From Tetradesmus obliquus (lineage: Eukaryota; Chlorophyta; Chlorophyceae; Sphaeropleales; Scenedesmaceae): 64,000 nt of DNA. The notes beneath the pieces are model-generated. The model worked only from the letters and a program-made list of their open reading frames with translations, did no database searches and was not told the origin of the DNA. This document shows, piece by piece, positions 11,982-24,027 of this stretch. Numbering within the stretch: position 1 is the stretch's first letter; every line of letters begins with the position of its first letter. Position numbers and translations under genes: made by a program. The stretch is from the NCBI GenBank assembly GCA_030272155.1, contig CP126191.1, positions 5,044,501-5,108,500 on the forward strand, read 5' to 3'.

Positions 11982-14294
11982 AGATCAGCATTACTGCTGC
12001 TGATAGTCATGCTGCTGCTGGGCGGCTGCTGCGTCTGCTTGTCGGCCCATGGCTGCCCAAACACCAGCTGCGCCTTGCCCTCCAGTGGCAGTGGTGTGTG
12101 CTGCGCTGGGTCAAACCACGTGGTGTTGACGCCCTGCACATGCAGCAGATCAACAGCAGCAGTGGCAGCAGTCACCAAAATTGCAGGCAGATAGCAGACA
12201 TTTGGTGCTGCTGGCATAGCTGGAATTGATTGCACGCACAGCAAGGCAGCAGCGACGCACAGCTGTAGTTAGCACCCTCCTCCATGATCATGTGAAAAGC
12301 GGCTCAATGTTGATAACGGCTCGCTAAATGATGACCGCATGATTCCATACAGCGAGGTGGCACACAAGCCACCTGCATGCCTGCCCCTTCTTCTGCTGCT
12401 GCTTCCACAAAGGCCTGTGCCGCACCTCAGGCACCACGCGCAGCTTGTCAGCTGCTATGCCTGACGCAGCAAAGCTCTCCCTCTGCCACTCTGATGGCAC
12501 CCATATTTCATTCATTGCATTCAGCCTGCAACGCAGCAGCGGCAGCAGCAGCAACACAGCAGGATGTTGCAACAACATGCCTTGCCAGCTGTGCTGCAGC
12601 TGCAGGCGGCTGAAAGCAACTTCTAGTCAAGAAACGTCCAGCTGTCTCCCAATGTCTTTTGCAGGCGCCGGCAATGTAAAATACATGTTACATGCGACCC
12701 ACCCACACAGAGTAGTAGTAGCTGCTATTGCAGCAGCAGCAGCACGCTGTCTCACCTGGGCACAAAAGCCGCGGGAAGCCTGTCAGTCTCAAACATGGTG
12801 CGGCCCACTGCATACACCCAGCCAAACTCGCGCGGGTCGGGCGGGCAGGGCGCGCCTGCTGCCCACGCAGGATCAGGGAACTGCCAGTTGGTGGGCACGC
12901 TGTGGCACACCACCACCGCGGCACGCTGCGCCCTGCGGCAGCAGCAGCAGCAGTAGCAGCAGCAGGCAGGGTAGAGGTATGTGAGGGACGGGAGGATGAG
13001 GGCAGCGCTTTACCATGAATGGATGCGACAGCCAGCCAGCCGCGCGGCAAGCTTACAATTGCATGAAAGCAGTACATCTTACAGGCAAGCTGGCTGCATG
13101 CAAAAGTACTATGCACTCTAGCCACAAGTAACACGAGCGTGATGCTGCCGCCCCTTCAGCTATCGGCACGAAGCACGGCACGCAAGCATCACACCCCAGT
13201 GCTAGTGACTGCAAGCGCCTCCCTCACCTGAACTTGACAGGCAGCGACTGCAGGTACTCTAGTTCAATGCGGTCCTCTGCTGGCATGCTGCCGACATAGC
13301 CAGCGTTCCAGTTGTCTCCGTGGTGGTACGCCTGGTGCGGCATGACGTGTGGAAGCAGTGGGCGGTGGTTGGGCATGCAGGAGTAGTGACAGCAAGATAT
13401 GTTGCTGCTTCGGCGGTGAGATTGCAGATGCCTGCTGTGGCAGGAATGCACGGCATGAATGTTCGGTGTAGGTGCCATGCATAAGACGCACTGTTGACAT
13501 GCACACAGACACACCAACTGGCGTGACTGTCCCATGGATCCTACTGTGTGACTGTATTCAACGGGAGTGCCTGGCTGCGCTGTAGCAGCCGCTGCCCAGC
13601 AGGCGGTTGCTCACCCACACATCAGCTGGCGCCAGCCGCCCGCTGCGCACCAGCGACAGCACATAGTTGACGGCCTCTGCACACACACACGCATTCACAA
13701 GCAGCAACCGGCAGCAAGTACAAGACATCTTTGCATGTCATGAAGTGCCGGTCACTACTAAGCTCTGCATGGTACGATGTCGGAGCTACCCCGCACTCTC
13801 TATCCAACAAACATGACTGTCACTGCTTTGTATGCTTAAGCAGGTGAAGCAGCAGCATGCAGGAACACCTCCATACAGTAAGAACGCCGGGACGTCATAT
13901 GAAGCAGCACGACATATACAGCTCCGATTGCACACAAGTACATACACAGAACACCCCCCCATGTGCAGCCAGCAGCTGCACCAGCAGGCCTCACCTCCGC
14001 CGTAGCCACTGCCAGACCACATAGGGCCGTGCCACCACAGCGGGTACTTCAAGCGTGTGGGTGCAACACCCCGCTGCATGATGTATGACGAGGTGGTGTC
14101 CACTGCGTCCAGCCCCTCATGCGCAGTGCCTGCTGCTGATGCCATTGCTGCTGCAACGCTGCCTGCACTCAGCGCCGGCTGCTGCGGCTGCGGGGATGGC
14201 TGCGGCTGAGCTGCTTGGCCCATGCTGGGCTGCTGCGGCTGTGATTCATCACCGGTGAGCTGCAGGGCCTGCAGGAAAGCAGATGCGGCTGCAC

Positions 14295-14325
<31 letters not shown>

Positions 14326-15015
14326 TGTGCCTTTGGGTGGGACCAGGGTGACCTGCTGCTGCTGCAGCTTCTCCTGCAGTTGCTGAGGCAGCGGCAGCTC
14401 ATGCTGCCAAGGCACTATCTGACTATTTGCTGCAGCACCATGCACTTGCTGCTGCTGCTGCTGTTGCTGCAGCCCCACCTGCTTTACTGCTGGCCGTGTG
14501 TGCCGCTTTCTTGAGGAGGGCTGCAAGCTGCTGCTTGGTGCCCCTCTCAACACAGTTGCAGTCCCCTCGCGCTGCTGCAGCAGCACAGGCTGCTGCTTCT
14601 GAACAGCTGTCCGTCCCACCACTTGTGTATCATGCTGCTGCTGCAGTTCCACCATGCGTGCAGCTTGCTGTGCGCCAGGCAACTTGCTGGCCACCATCAG
14701 TTTGAGTGTCGGGTCGCGCTGCATCCTCCAGCCCCTGCTGCTGCTGCTGCTGCCGCTGCTGCTGCCAAGCCGACCGAGCCTCAAAACTGACAGGCTGGAC
14801 AGCAGGCATCCAGTCAACACAAAGAAGCACATGCCAAGCACCAGCCGCCGTGAAGACTTGAGGCCTGAGAGGCGCACTGCTGCCGCAGCAGCATGCCAGC
14901 AGGGCTTGGGTGCATGCATGCTGTTAAGTGCGCCTGTGCTGCCCCGCTGCGACAAGCCGTTGAGCCTTCCATTGCTGCCACGGCTGTTGCCAATGGCAGC
15001 ACCGTTTCCCAACAT
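9515..15015 (-). CDS. Membrane-anchored glycosyltransferase, GT4-like
   Basis: Nine minus-strand exons: 15015-13995, 13676-13615, 13331-13228, 12932-12756, 12525-12426, 12133-11203, 10970-10833, 10167-10079 and 9703-9515. They total 937 codons (936 aa) with all phases agreeing. The N-terminus is cytosolic-like and is followed by one hydrophobic helix (about 57-77), as in type II Golgi enzymes, then a long Q/A-rich stem to about residue 320. The catalytic part is GT-B type: NEIWVPSEWQRESF, then FVFISAFKWEMRKGWDVLLEA, then GDALVAPTRGEGWGRPQVEA, which holds the E-x7-E element typical of retaining GT4 enzymes, followed by GLPVISTNWSGIT. A long insertion with poly-S, poly-A and poly-Q splits the two halves of the domain. 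Donor and acceptor are not predictable; protein or polysaccharide glycosylation in the secretory pathway is inferred. Confidence 0.85.
10512..10860 (-). repeat. About 100-bp tandem array carrying copies of an exon-donor junction
   Basis: Units begin near 10512, 10612 and 10712, and a fourth copy at 10831 is the true exon end. Each intronic copy keeps a version of the coding end (VISTNWSGIT or close) followed by a GT donor-like site, then CA-rich spacer. The whole array sits in the intron 10168-10832 of the glycosyltransferase gene. Confidence 0.85.
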
Positions 15016-16002
15016 GCAAACAGGCTAACGGTTGGTTGGTTGCGCGCAGATGCTTGGGCAACTGTCAACAGAGAGATGGTGTTGTGCAGGGTGGCACAAT
15101 CAAGGCATGTCGTTCCTACGTCTGCTACATGCTGCTGTCTTAGTGGTATGCAAGACTCATGATGTGAAAGGGCGCACGGATGTTTGAACAGCCCTGCAGC
15201 GTGTGTGTAAGCGCGGTGATGATGCTGGCTGCCCTTGGCTCGCTTAGCGGTATCATGAAACATAATAGTCTAGCAACAACAACACTAGTTTCTGTGCCCT
15301 GACTACAGCGTCTTTTTGCTGCAACTGGAAGCGCCTGTCAGTCGCAACGCTTCGTGAACTGGAACCTTGGAGTTCGCCTCCACAAATATAACGGGGAGAC
15401 CTTGTAAACACATCTACATATGACTATGTCAGAATAGTATTCTGAGAATACAATTGCGAACGTTCATTTTGACGAAACATTACACGTCGACACCTCGTTG
15501 GGAACGAACAATCGTCGCTGAACCACGGTCCTCCGTCAGCCACACCGATAATGCCAACGCAGGGCTTTAACAACAAATGCACCAGCAACGAATGGAGACA
15601 AATGAAAACCTGTATATAAACCTGTACACCAACAACGGTATGCGCCAGTCATGCCAACTTGTTCTGTTCGGCACTGCTGCGCATGCCATACTGCCCACGA
15701 TGTTCAAGTCACTGCAGCTGACACTGTGACGTCAACACTCACAATAGGACATGGCAGCAGTGTAGATCAAGTGACCAAACACATCATTAGCTGTGTGCTG
15801 TGCCAGGCATGCCTGCAGCAGGTAACTTGCTGCAGACAAAACACTGCTGCCTTGGAGTAACTGCAGGCAGCAGCACCTTGCTAGGTCGTACAGCAGCTGA
15901 TTGCTGCCTACCCCCCAACTACTACAACACGCAGAGCAACTTGCCCAACTTCAGTAAAAAGTAGTGGTCTAGTAATAGAACAGTGCCAACCCTGCCACGC
16001 AC
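15016..16002. other. Intergenic: promoter of the glycosyltransferase gene and 3' flank of the GET2-like gene
   Basis: Just under 1 kb, less GC-rich at 15260-15620 than the surrounding exons. It should contain the promoter of the minus-strand glycosyltransferase gene. A TATATAAA occurs at about 15613-15620 and a minus-strand TGTAA at 15484-15480. No coding region was recognised. Confidence 0.6.
15480..15484 (-). promoter_or_regulatory. Candidate TGTAA polyadenylation signal
   Basis: TTACA on the plus strand reads TGTAA on the minus strand, about 520 nt past the stop of the GET2-like gene. Weak evidence. Confidence 0.25.
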
Positions 16003-16703
16003 TCACACCTTGACCAGTGGAGGCTGCAGGGACAGCATCGCTGTCAGCATGCCCAGCCCCACCACATAAACAGCAAAATCTTCCGACATAGCATTCGCCA
16101 GATGCTTGTAGCCAGCCAGTGCAGTCAGCAGCTGCCGCAGCCCAGGCACCAGGCTCAAAAAGTCAAAGCTGCGCAAGCTCATAGGCACCTGCCCATCCTC
16201 CCCAGAGCCGCCCTGCTGCTGTCCTGCAAGCAGCTTCCTACCTGCTGCGCTGGTGTGCAGGAGCATCAGTGCTGCTGCCACTACGCTAAGGTTGGTGACG
16301 ACTAGCAGCACAGCCGGCGACAGGCCCATCTGCCAGCCAGACAGCGCTGCGTAGGCGATCAGCAGCGCAGACAGCAGCCGCATTGCCTGCGACTGCTTCA
16401 CTGCAACAGACAGGGACGGCCCCAGCTGAAGCAACACCGCTACTGGCTGCATCACAGCTGGCTGCTCGTGCTGCGGCTGCTCGTGCTCACTGCCCAGTGG
16501 GCTTTGCTGCGGTGCGCTGCTGTGTGCTCCTGCTGCTGCTTGCCCACCAAGCAGGTGTGCGAGCAGTGCCTGTGCTTGCTGCTGCTGCGGCGCGGGGGCA
16601 GCACTGCTGTGGGGGTCAGCCTGCGTCACAGCCTGTGCGCGCTGCAGGCTTTCACTCATTGCAGCCATGATTGCTGCCATCTGCTGCTGCTGTTCATCTT
16701 CAA

Positions 16704-16734
<31 letters not shown>

Positions 16735-17196
16735 CTGCGTGCTGGTTGGCTGCAGAGGCACACCTGCTGCTGGTGCTGCACTCCCGCTTGCTGCAGGAGC
16801 AGGCGCAGCTGCGGCAACATCCCCGCTGGCGGGAGGCTGCAGCTGAGAAGAGCTACTGCGCTGCTCCTGTTGCTCCTGTTCAGATTGTCCTGCAGAGGCA
16901 GGCAAGGATGTCACAAAGCATCAACACCACATCCTTGGTCATCTACCTGAACCTTGAAGTGAATGAAGCAGCTGCTGGGAAGTTGCATTGCTGTGCTGCC
17001 TGGTCACTGTCTGGGAGCTTGCACAGACCAACTAGTCAAGCAGCTCGTGCCCTGCTGCCTCAATCAGTGTGCTTATGCAGGTAGGCCAACCTGAGTATGC
17101 ACCAGTGATGCTGGTGATGCGATCCTTCTGCCTCGCTAGTATCTTCGCCCTCCGGGCTGCTGCTGCCTCTGCTCGTGCCTTGGCCGCTTCATCCAT
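16003..17196 (-). CDS. GET2/CAML-like receptor subunit for tail-anchored proteins
   Basis: Two minus-strand exons, 17196-17091 and 16889-16003, give 331 codons (330 aa). The N-terminus has a basic helix, ARRAKILARQKDRITSITG (about 14-32), which matches the Get3-binding motif of yeast GET2, animal CAML and the plant GET2/G1IP proteins (RRRKIL...DRL..ITG). A low-complexity Q/A/S linker of about 170 residues follows, then three C-terminal membrane helices (about 206-224, 228-247 and 308-324). That layout is the family's. The role is insertion of tail-anchored proteins into the ER together with GET1, receiving cargo from the GET3 ATPase. The second-exon end is ambiguous: the frame stops at 16003, but AAGGT|GTGAGT just before it is also a good donor, so a further exon is possible. 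The gene is divergent from the ERV1 dicistron. Confidence 0.75.
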
Positions 17197-17574
17197 TGCT
17201 GCACAATGCCTTACTCAACGACAGCACAGCAACGAACAAACAAAGGAGAAAGCTGAGCGCTGGAGCTCGCTATCAGCAAGATAAATCTGCCCAGAGTCAG
17301 CCGATGTGTTTGAAAGCAGCAACCGCAGCTGTGCAATCTGCAGGAGCAATGGTTACTGGAGTTGAGCTCTCCAACAAAACAACTGAAGCCATAAGCACCA
17401 CACATAAGGGACCTTGGACATCTGACACAGTCAGTGTGACAAGCAGGGCCTAACCAGCTTGCATGCATACATGCAAGGCCTGATCATTGCATCTGTAGTT
17501 GGCGTCATCGGTTGAGCTGCCCTTGAAGGTCTGAGAACTAGGGACACCAGCAGCTGTAGCAGCAGCAGCTTGAG
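17197..17574. promoter_or_regulatory. Short divergent intergenic region (bidirectional promoter candidate)
   Basis: Only 378 bp separate the GET2-like start codon (minus) from the first ATG of the ERV1 dicistron (plus). Both 5' UTRs and promoters must fit here. No TATA box was seen. Inference from spacing only. Confidence 0.55.
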
Positions 17575-17787
17575 ATGTCCTCGACAGGAGGGATCTTTTC
17601 CCGCCACGAGGAGATTAGGCTAGCACTCCGTTTCTTTTTGTCTGCTTTGCACAAACACAAGCAGCTAGGTTCTGCCCCGGACAAGCAGAAGGTACTCTAC
17701 GACTTTGCACGCTACAAGGGCCTGCGCCCCGTGGTTGAGCGCCTTAGCACTCCCGCTATCAAGCCTAGTTCGTCAACTAGCAAGTAA
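17575..17787 (+). CDS. Small upstream cistron, 70 aa, unknown function
   Basis: A single-exon ORF of 70 residues ends in TAA at 17785-17787, two bases before the ERV1 start codon. The middle of the protein (HEEIRLALRFFLSAL... through YKGLRPVVERL) is charged, helical-looking and free of the Q/A/S runs that fill noncoding-frame ORFs here, which argues for a real protein. The C-terminus is S/P/K-rich. I do not recognise the family. Because no promoter-sized gap separates it from ERV1, it is probably the first cistron of a two-gene mRNA; it could instead be a long upstream ORF that limits ERV1 translation. There is no signal peptide or membrane segment. Confidence 0.6.
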   Translation: MSSTGGIFSRHEEIRLALRFFLSALHKHKQLGSAPDKQKVLYDFARYKGLRPVVERLSTPAIKPSSSTSK

Positions 17788-17789
17788 TC

Positions 17790-18274
17790 ATGGCGCAACA
17801 GCCGACTCTGGCGCGGCAGCAGCAGCAAGGCCCATGGTGGGCTGAGCCACTGCAGGGCGTGGGCGCAGCATTTCAAGGCATGCAACTTAACATGCAGCGG
17901 TTTGCTGATGGTTTAGCACGCCCAGGCCCCCCTGGAGCGTCCTTGCAGGCGTCTGTGACTCTGGCAGCCAGCCCAGCAGCAAGTGGGCAGCTCAGGCCAG
18001 GCAGCAGCAGCAGCACGCCGCGTCACCTGGATGCAGCAGCGCTTCATGCTAGCAGCAGCAGCAGCAGCAAACAGCAGCATGGCAGTAAGCCCACCAGCAA
18101 AGAGGACCTAGGCAGGGCCACCTGGACGTTCCTGCACACCCTAGCAGCGCAGTTCCCGGAGCACCCCACACGCCAGCAGCAGCGGGATGCTCGGCAGCTG
18201 ATCGACAGCCTGACGCGCATCTACCCCTGCGCTGACTGCTCGAAGCACTTCCAGGAGCTCGTCAGGTGTGCCCT

Positions 18275-18305
<31 letters not shown>

Positions 18306-18798
18306 TGTATGCAATGGTTCGGGAGATTCTGACAGCAGTAAGTCGGGTGGATTGCATCAACGCATGTGCAGTACGAGTTGACAGGCTGCGCTGAGGGGTT
18401 CAAGTGGCACACTGGGGACCTGTTTGCTTGCGCAATGTGATGGAAGCGCGCCCTAGTACAGCCACACCCACAGTCAGCTTCATGGAGCATCATGCTAAGC
18501 AAGATGCTGGCAGTTCTACTCGACATGCTTCAAGGGTGCGTCTGCCACCCATCCATAGCTCATCCCCTGCTGCTCTACTGCTGCTGCTGCGCTGCTGCTG
18601 TTGTCACCCTGCAGGCGCGACCCCCCGGTTGTCAGCAGCGGCAGGGACTTTGCGGTGTGGATGTGCCGCACCCACAATGCGGTCAACAGGCGCATCGGCA
18701 AGCCGTCCTTCAACTGTAACCTGGTGGCGGCACGCTGGGCGCCGCTGGACTGTGATGAGCACAACTCCTGCGACATGACCCTGGGCCACAAGCGCTGA
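17790..18798 (+). CDS. ERV1: FAD-linked sulfhydryl oxidase ERV1/ALR
   Basis: Two exons, 17790-18265 and 18615-18798, give 219 aa. The first 105 residues are a Q/S/A-rich leader. The Erv1 domain follows: GRATWTFLHTLAAQFPEHPT (about 107-126), the redox-active YPCADC (Cys147/Cys150), then WMCRTHNAVN (Cys176) with the FAD-contacting H-N-x-V-N pattern, and KPSFNC (Cys193). A C-terminal pair, Cys205 and Cys211 (CDEHNSC), stands in for the shuttle cysteines that fungi carry at the N-terminus; this placement is typical of plant ERV1. The enzyme reoxidises the mitochondrial intermembrane-space import relay (MIA40 where present) and passes electrons to cytochrome c or oxygen. Reading through the intron would give a truncated product ending at 18332 after a poly-Q tract. 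The start codon lies 2 nt after the stop of the upstream cistron. Confidence 0.92.
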
Positions 18799-19527
18799 TG
18801 CAGCTGCAAGCAACTCGAGCAAAGCAGAGCTGGTGCATGCGAGCAGCTGCATGCTTGCACCTGTCGCTGCAGCTGGTGCTGCCACGTCTTGACCTGTGGA
18901 GTATGGTATCTGTCTGTGCACCCAGGCACTGGGGTTGCGGCGTAGCTGTGCTCTCATAGAAGCTGTAGCATGACCTTCAAGCACGTCTGGGAGTCGAGGC
19001 TGCAGGGCGGGCAGGCTGGTTACAGATGATGGAGGCTGCAGCTTCTGCATCAATATGTATGATTCATGTAGTGCCAGGCCCGTGCTGTGTGCCTGTGTCA
19101 CTGTTCGGTGTGCACACGTGTGGAAGCTGGCAGTGGTATTTGTGTCTTGAGTTGAAGCAGCAGTGCTGGTTGTAGTGTAGCCGCAGTCAGGACTAGCAAG
19201 GTTGCTTCACAGGTGGTGCTGCACAGGCACTGCTCGTTGCTTTCAATGATCAGCAAGGCCTGATACATACATGGAATTCAGGAGCCCTTTAAGTCTAATC
19301 CTGTCCTTGTAAATGGACGCCTGAGCGTAACACCCTCTACATGAATGGCGGTGCCGTTGATCACTGCTCACTTGGGCCATGCAGTTGCAGGGGACAGCTG
19401 CTCACTTGCGCATCAGCGGCGGCCCCGTGTCTAAACCACCCCCAATGCAGCCAATACTAAAAACATTACTCGCGCTCTACCCTTGGCGTGCGTCGCTCTT
19501 CTCTAATGAAACTGCTGCCCGTCGCAG
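18799..19527. other. Intergenic 3' region, convergent genes
   Basis: About 730 bp between ERV1 (plus) and the PHD protein (minus). It has a TGTAA at 19308-19312 about 510 nt after the ERV1 stop. No gene was recognised. Confidence 0.6.
19308..19312 (+). promoter_or_regulatory. Candidate TGTAA polyadenylation signal for the ERV1 transcript
   Basis: TGTAA in CCTTGTAAATGG. Candidate only; the pentamer is common by chance. Confidence 0.35.
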
Positions 19528-22500
19528 TCAACTCTGGTCGTGCGCTGACGCAGACACAGCTGCTGCACCGGCGCTCATAGCTGCGGCTGCAGCAGACGCA
19601 CTGGCCCCACCCGGCCCCTGCTGCTGCAGTACATGCTGCACCAGCCCCCGCAAGGCCTTCACTGCAGCCTCCCTGCTGGACAGGCCCCCATTCACCCTCT
19701 CCACCCAGGTGGACACTCGCCGGTAATCAGTCACAAACTGCCCTAAGCACTGCTGCGCAGCAGCAGCAGCAGCAGCCACCCCAGCCGCTGTCGCGCTGCT
19801 GCTGCTGCTGCTGCCGGCTTCCAGCAGTGCCATTCGTAGCTTGTCGCATGCAGCAAACAGCAGCTCTAGCTGGCTGTCAGGCTCCCCCAGCTGGTTGGAC
19901 AGTGCAGCCAGCTGCTGCTCTGCCTCCGCTAGGTCAGCCTCCTGCGGTGAGTTTTGTGCGAAACCAGAGGCCGGCAGCTGCAGCTGCAGCACCAGCGGGC
20001 GCTCCGCTGCTAGTGCTGTGTGTGCTGCTGCCCCTTGCGGCCCTGGCAGCAGTGGATGACCAGCAGACCCCTCAGCAGCGGCGGCGGCCGTGTTGCGCCT
20101 TGTAACAGCTGCTGCTGCAGCAGCAGCTGCCGCTGCCAGCGTGTCCAGTGCGTCGTTGTTGAGCTCACCAGATGTCCATCTGGTGTGACCTGCCGCTGCT
20201 GCAGGTACACTGCTTGGTTGCTGTTCTACATTTTCCTGCTTGACTACAATGCGCCGCTGCTGCTGCTCATCCGCTTCTTCTGGTTCGCTGCTAGCCTTGC
20301 GTTTCCTGCTCTGTGCTGCTGCTGCTGGCTCATCTGGTGACAGCTCCTGCTTGATGTACATGCTACTCGCCCCTGCAGCATGTGCATTCTGCTCTCCCTC
20401 ATCTGCACGGTTCGCTCGCTGCCACAGCTCCTGCTGCTGCTGCTGCAGCCGCCGCAAGTCTCTTTCCCGTGCCTGCTGCAGCAGCAGCCGTGACTCCTCC
20501 AGCTGCTGCTGCCGCTGCCGCTGCTGCTGCTCCACACGAGCCTCTGAGCGCAGCTTGCGCTTGCCTGGCTGCTGCCAGCTGCTGGCATTGTCAAAGCTGG
20601 GGGCCTGCGGGCACTGCCCAAATGCAGCAGCAGCAACTGCAGCAGCGTGCCTCCTTGCGCCTGCCTTGCGTGCTGCTGCCCTGCTGCTGCTGGGTGCATC
20701 GCGTGCTGCGGCTGCCGCTGCAGCAGCAGGAGCAGCAGCTGCTGCTGGAGCTGTTACTGGTGTGCCTGCGCCTGCAGCTCCAGCAGCAGCTGCTGCTCCT
20801 GCTGCTGCAGCTGCCTCTCTGTTTACTTCTGGCTGGGCAGCTGTTGCAGCAGCTGCTGCTGCTGCTGCTGGCGCACCCGCCCGCGCCACTGCCTCTGCAT
20901 CTGTTGCTGGTGGCCCTGCTGCTGCTGCTGCCGCTGCTGCTGCTGCTCCCTCCTCCTCCTCCTCTGGTTCATCTGACAGCTCTGGTGGCGGCTCCTGCTG
21001 CTGCAACATCTCCTCCCATAGCTGCATCAGGTCCACGGGGCCCCGCTGCTGCTGCTGCTGCTGCTTCACACAGTATGTGCAGCCGGCAGCTGCGCAGGCC
21101 TTGGCCCGCCTGCAGCTGCCGCACTGCCAGCCCTCCTCATCCTCCGGCTGCTCCTGTGCATTACGGATGTAGCAGCTGATGTGGAACACTGCAGGGCAGC
21201 TGCTGCAGGCGATCAGGTTGTCCACTGCTGCTGCTGCCATGCCTGCTGCCGCGCTGTTGCTGGGGAGTGCCTCGTCTCGGTGGCAGTACACACAGTGCGT
21301 GCAGCTGAGGTCCACATTGCTGCACAGAATGGCAAAGTCCTGCAGGGGAAGACACTACAGGATACTGTAAGAAGCAGCTGTGTGAGTGCCATGTTGTGTA
21401 TGACACTGCTAGGTAGTACACTGCAGCAATAGCAACTAATTACAAGGGCACAGCCAGCGTTCAAGGCAGCTACATTCATGAGGCAGCACGAGCTCAACCT
21501 TGCTGATTCGAAGGGTTGGATGTAGCACAGTGTAGTACAGTGTGCCACAGTGTGGCAGCAAACAAAGCAGCAGGAGGCCCTGCAGCCCCATTGACAGCAT
21601 GTAGCTGGTGGCAGCTCTACAAACACTGCAGTATTACATATTTTTGTTGAAAGCTTGGCCACAAGTGCGCTGGTCACACCTTGAGCTGCATCTCTAGGCT
21701 GCAGCAATAACGCTGTGTTGCAAAACTAATTACATATATATGCACCCAGGTTGCAGCGATGGCGCTGTATTGCAAAGCTGATCACACATATATGCACGCA
21801 CCTTGAGCTGCATCTCCAGGCTGTTGATGACGACGTGCTTGGTGAACTTCTTGCAGCGCGAGCCCAGGTGGCGCTCCCACGCAGAGCGCCCGCCTGCAAA
21901 GGCGCCGCACGCACACCTGGCAGGGCCGGCAGCAGCAGCAGCAGCAAACATGTTGTAGACTGTCAGAGGGCAGCTCGCAGCAGACAAGCTATTTGTAAGG
22001 TGCTGTACCAGCGCAGCAGCTCCCTACATCGTCTAGAACGACTGGAGGCGCAGTGAGGTGCCAGATTGTGGCATCCAAGCAAACATTGCAAGTTGCACTG
22101 TAACTGTGCTGACACCAACTGCCCAACACCAACAACAAAGGGCAGGTCAGGTCAGCGCTACATGGTGTGCTTATGCGTCTTCATCTTCGCTTTAGATACA
22201 TGCTGACATGTCCCGCACTCACTCAATGCTGAAGCTGCCCTCGCCCTCCCCTGCCACCAGTGTGCCTGTGCAGCAGCCGGGCTTGATGCTGGGCCCGATG
22301 GCCTGGTAGGTGATGGACTGCCCACGCAGCGCAGCAGATGACAGGATCTGCAGGCGCAAGCAGAAGCCAGTCAGGCATTGGTAGCAGCAGCAGCAGCTGC
22401 CTGGCCCTGTACTGCAGCTACCACACTGCACTCCTGTGGCTGTCGTACTGGCTGCATACACACAAGAAATACTACAATAGTTACACAGTGCGCACCTTGT

Positions 22501-23979
22501 CTGCCGGGCCACCCTTGTGCACGTCCCAGCGGCCGCTGTCCAGCAGGTACATGCCGCGCGTGGCCCGCTGGCTGTCCAGGCCATGGCACACCTGCTCGGC
22601 GCAGTGCCAGAGCGCATCAGGCACAACCCAGGGGGCGCTATTCAGCGATGGCAGAAGGTGTCGTGTGTTGACCTGAGTTCCTCTTACAAGCGCTGTAGCA
22701 ATCACATCAGCCAGCAGCTGCCTATGCCCTCAAGCTACTACGCAGCCGCTCATGCGCAAGGCCAGCAACCTGACTGCAGAGGCATCACCAGCATGGCAGC
22801 AGCAGCAGCAGCAGCAGCAGCGCACCTTGAGGGCCATGAGCGCGCGCGCCTGCTGCAGCTGCAGGTCCAGCCGGTGCATGATCCCAGCACGCAGCACGCG
22901 CGCCGACACAGCCTCGTGCGGCAGCAGCCGCCCCGCTGCCACAGGCCGCTTGGGGCGCCTCCTGCTGGCACCTGCTGCTGCTGCTGCTGCTGCCAGGCCA
23001 CTGTCCTGCTCATCTTCTGCACCTGCTGCATCACCCTCACTTTTTGCATTGTCATCTGCGTCTGCCTCCTCACTACCGCTGCCGCTGCTGCTGCTGGTGC
23101 TGGGGGCTGGCTGGAAGACTCGGCGCAGCTTCTCTGCCGCTGCTGCAGCTGCAGCGCGGTTGCTGCGTGGGGTGGCTGGCAGCGGGCAGCTCGGCTGCCG
23201 CTCAGCGGCCGGAGAAGGCCCTGCACCTGGCTGCTTGGCGCTGTGCTTCTGCAGTGTGACTGGTGCAGCACCTGTGCCTCCTGCTGCTGCACTGCTCGGT
23301 GCCTCAGCAGCAGCAGCAGCAGTGGTGCCCTGCTTGGGCTTGGCAGCAGCTGCCGGCTTGTACACTCCTTTGATCTTCTCCTTGGCTGCAAGCGCAGCCG
23401 ATCTGCTGAGGAAGCCGCAGCTGCTGAGCGGAGGCAGCAGGTTGGCAGCAGCACCAGCTGCTGCTGCTGCTGCTGCTGCTGCTGCGGCTGCTGCTGGGGC
23501 TGGTGCCCCGCAGGTGGTCCTGTGGGGTGCCTGTTGCTTGCGCCTGCTGCTACCTGCCTTGGCTGATGTTGGTTGGCTGCCGAGGCTGCTGCGTTGCTGG
23601 CAGCCTGATGCAGGTGGCACCACAGCATCAGCTGCTGCTGCTGCTGCTGGCTGTGCAGCAGCTGCAGGTGCAGCTGCTGGTGGCGGTGTGGAAGGTCCCG
23701 CTGCTGCAGCTGCCTCCAGTTCAGGATTAGTCGCCTGCGCAGCGCCAGCGCCTTCTTTAAAGCAGCTGGCAGCAGCAGTGTAGGCAGTTCCTGCCACCGG
23801 CTGTCCCGTGCTGCATGGTGGGACCTGCTCAGGCTGACTTGCCGCCAGCACTTGCACGCTGCATCCCTGAGCTTTACCTGCTAGCAAGCTGTTAGTTGGC
23901 TGTTGCGTTGGTTGAGCAGGACCCTCAGGAATAACCTCAGCATCCTCAGCTGCTGTGTTGACTGGCGTGCGCTGTGGGC

Positions 23980-24027
<48 letters not shown>

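Noticed and set aside
17575..18265. The small ORF as an N-terminal extension of ERV1
   Set aside because: A TAA stop and a frame shift of two bases separate them, and no intron fits across the junction.
20240..21179. Long plus-strand open frames rich in A, L and C (up to 310 codons)
   Set aside because: They are antisense shadows of the A/Q-rich minus-strand exon of the PHD gene; GC-rich trinucleotide repeats keep all frames open.
22517..23783. Plus-strand open frames of 340-350 codons
   Set aside because: They lie opposite the first exon of the PHD gene, contain only repeat-derived C, A and S runs, and have no motifs.
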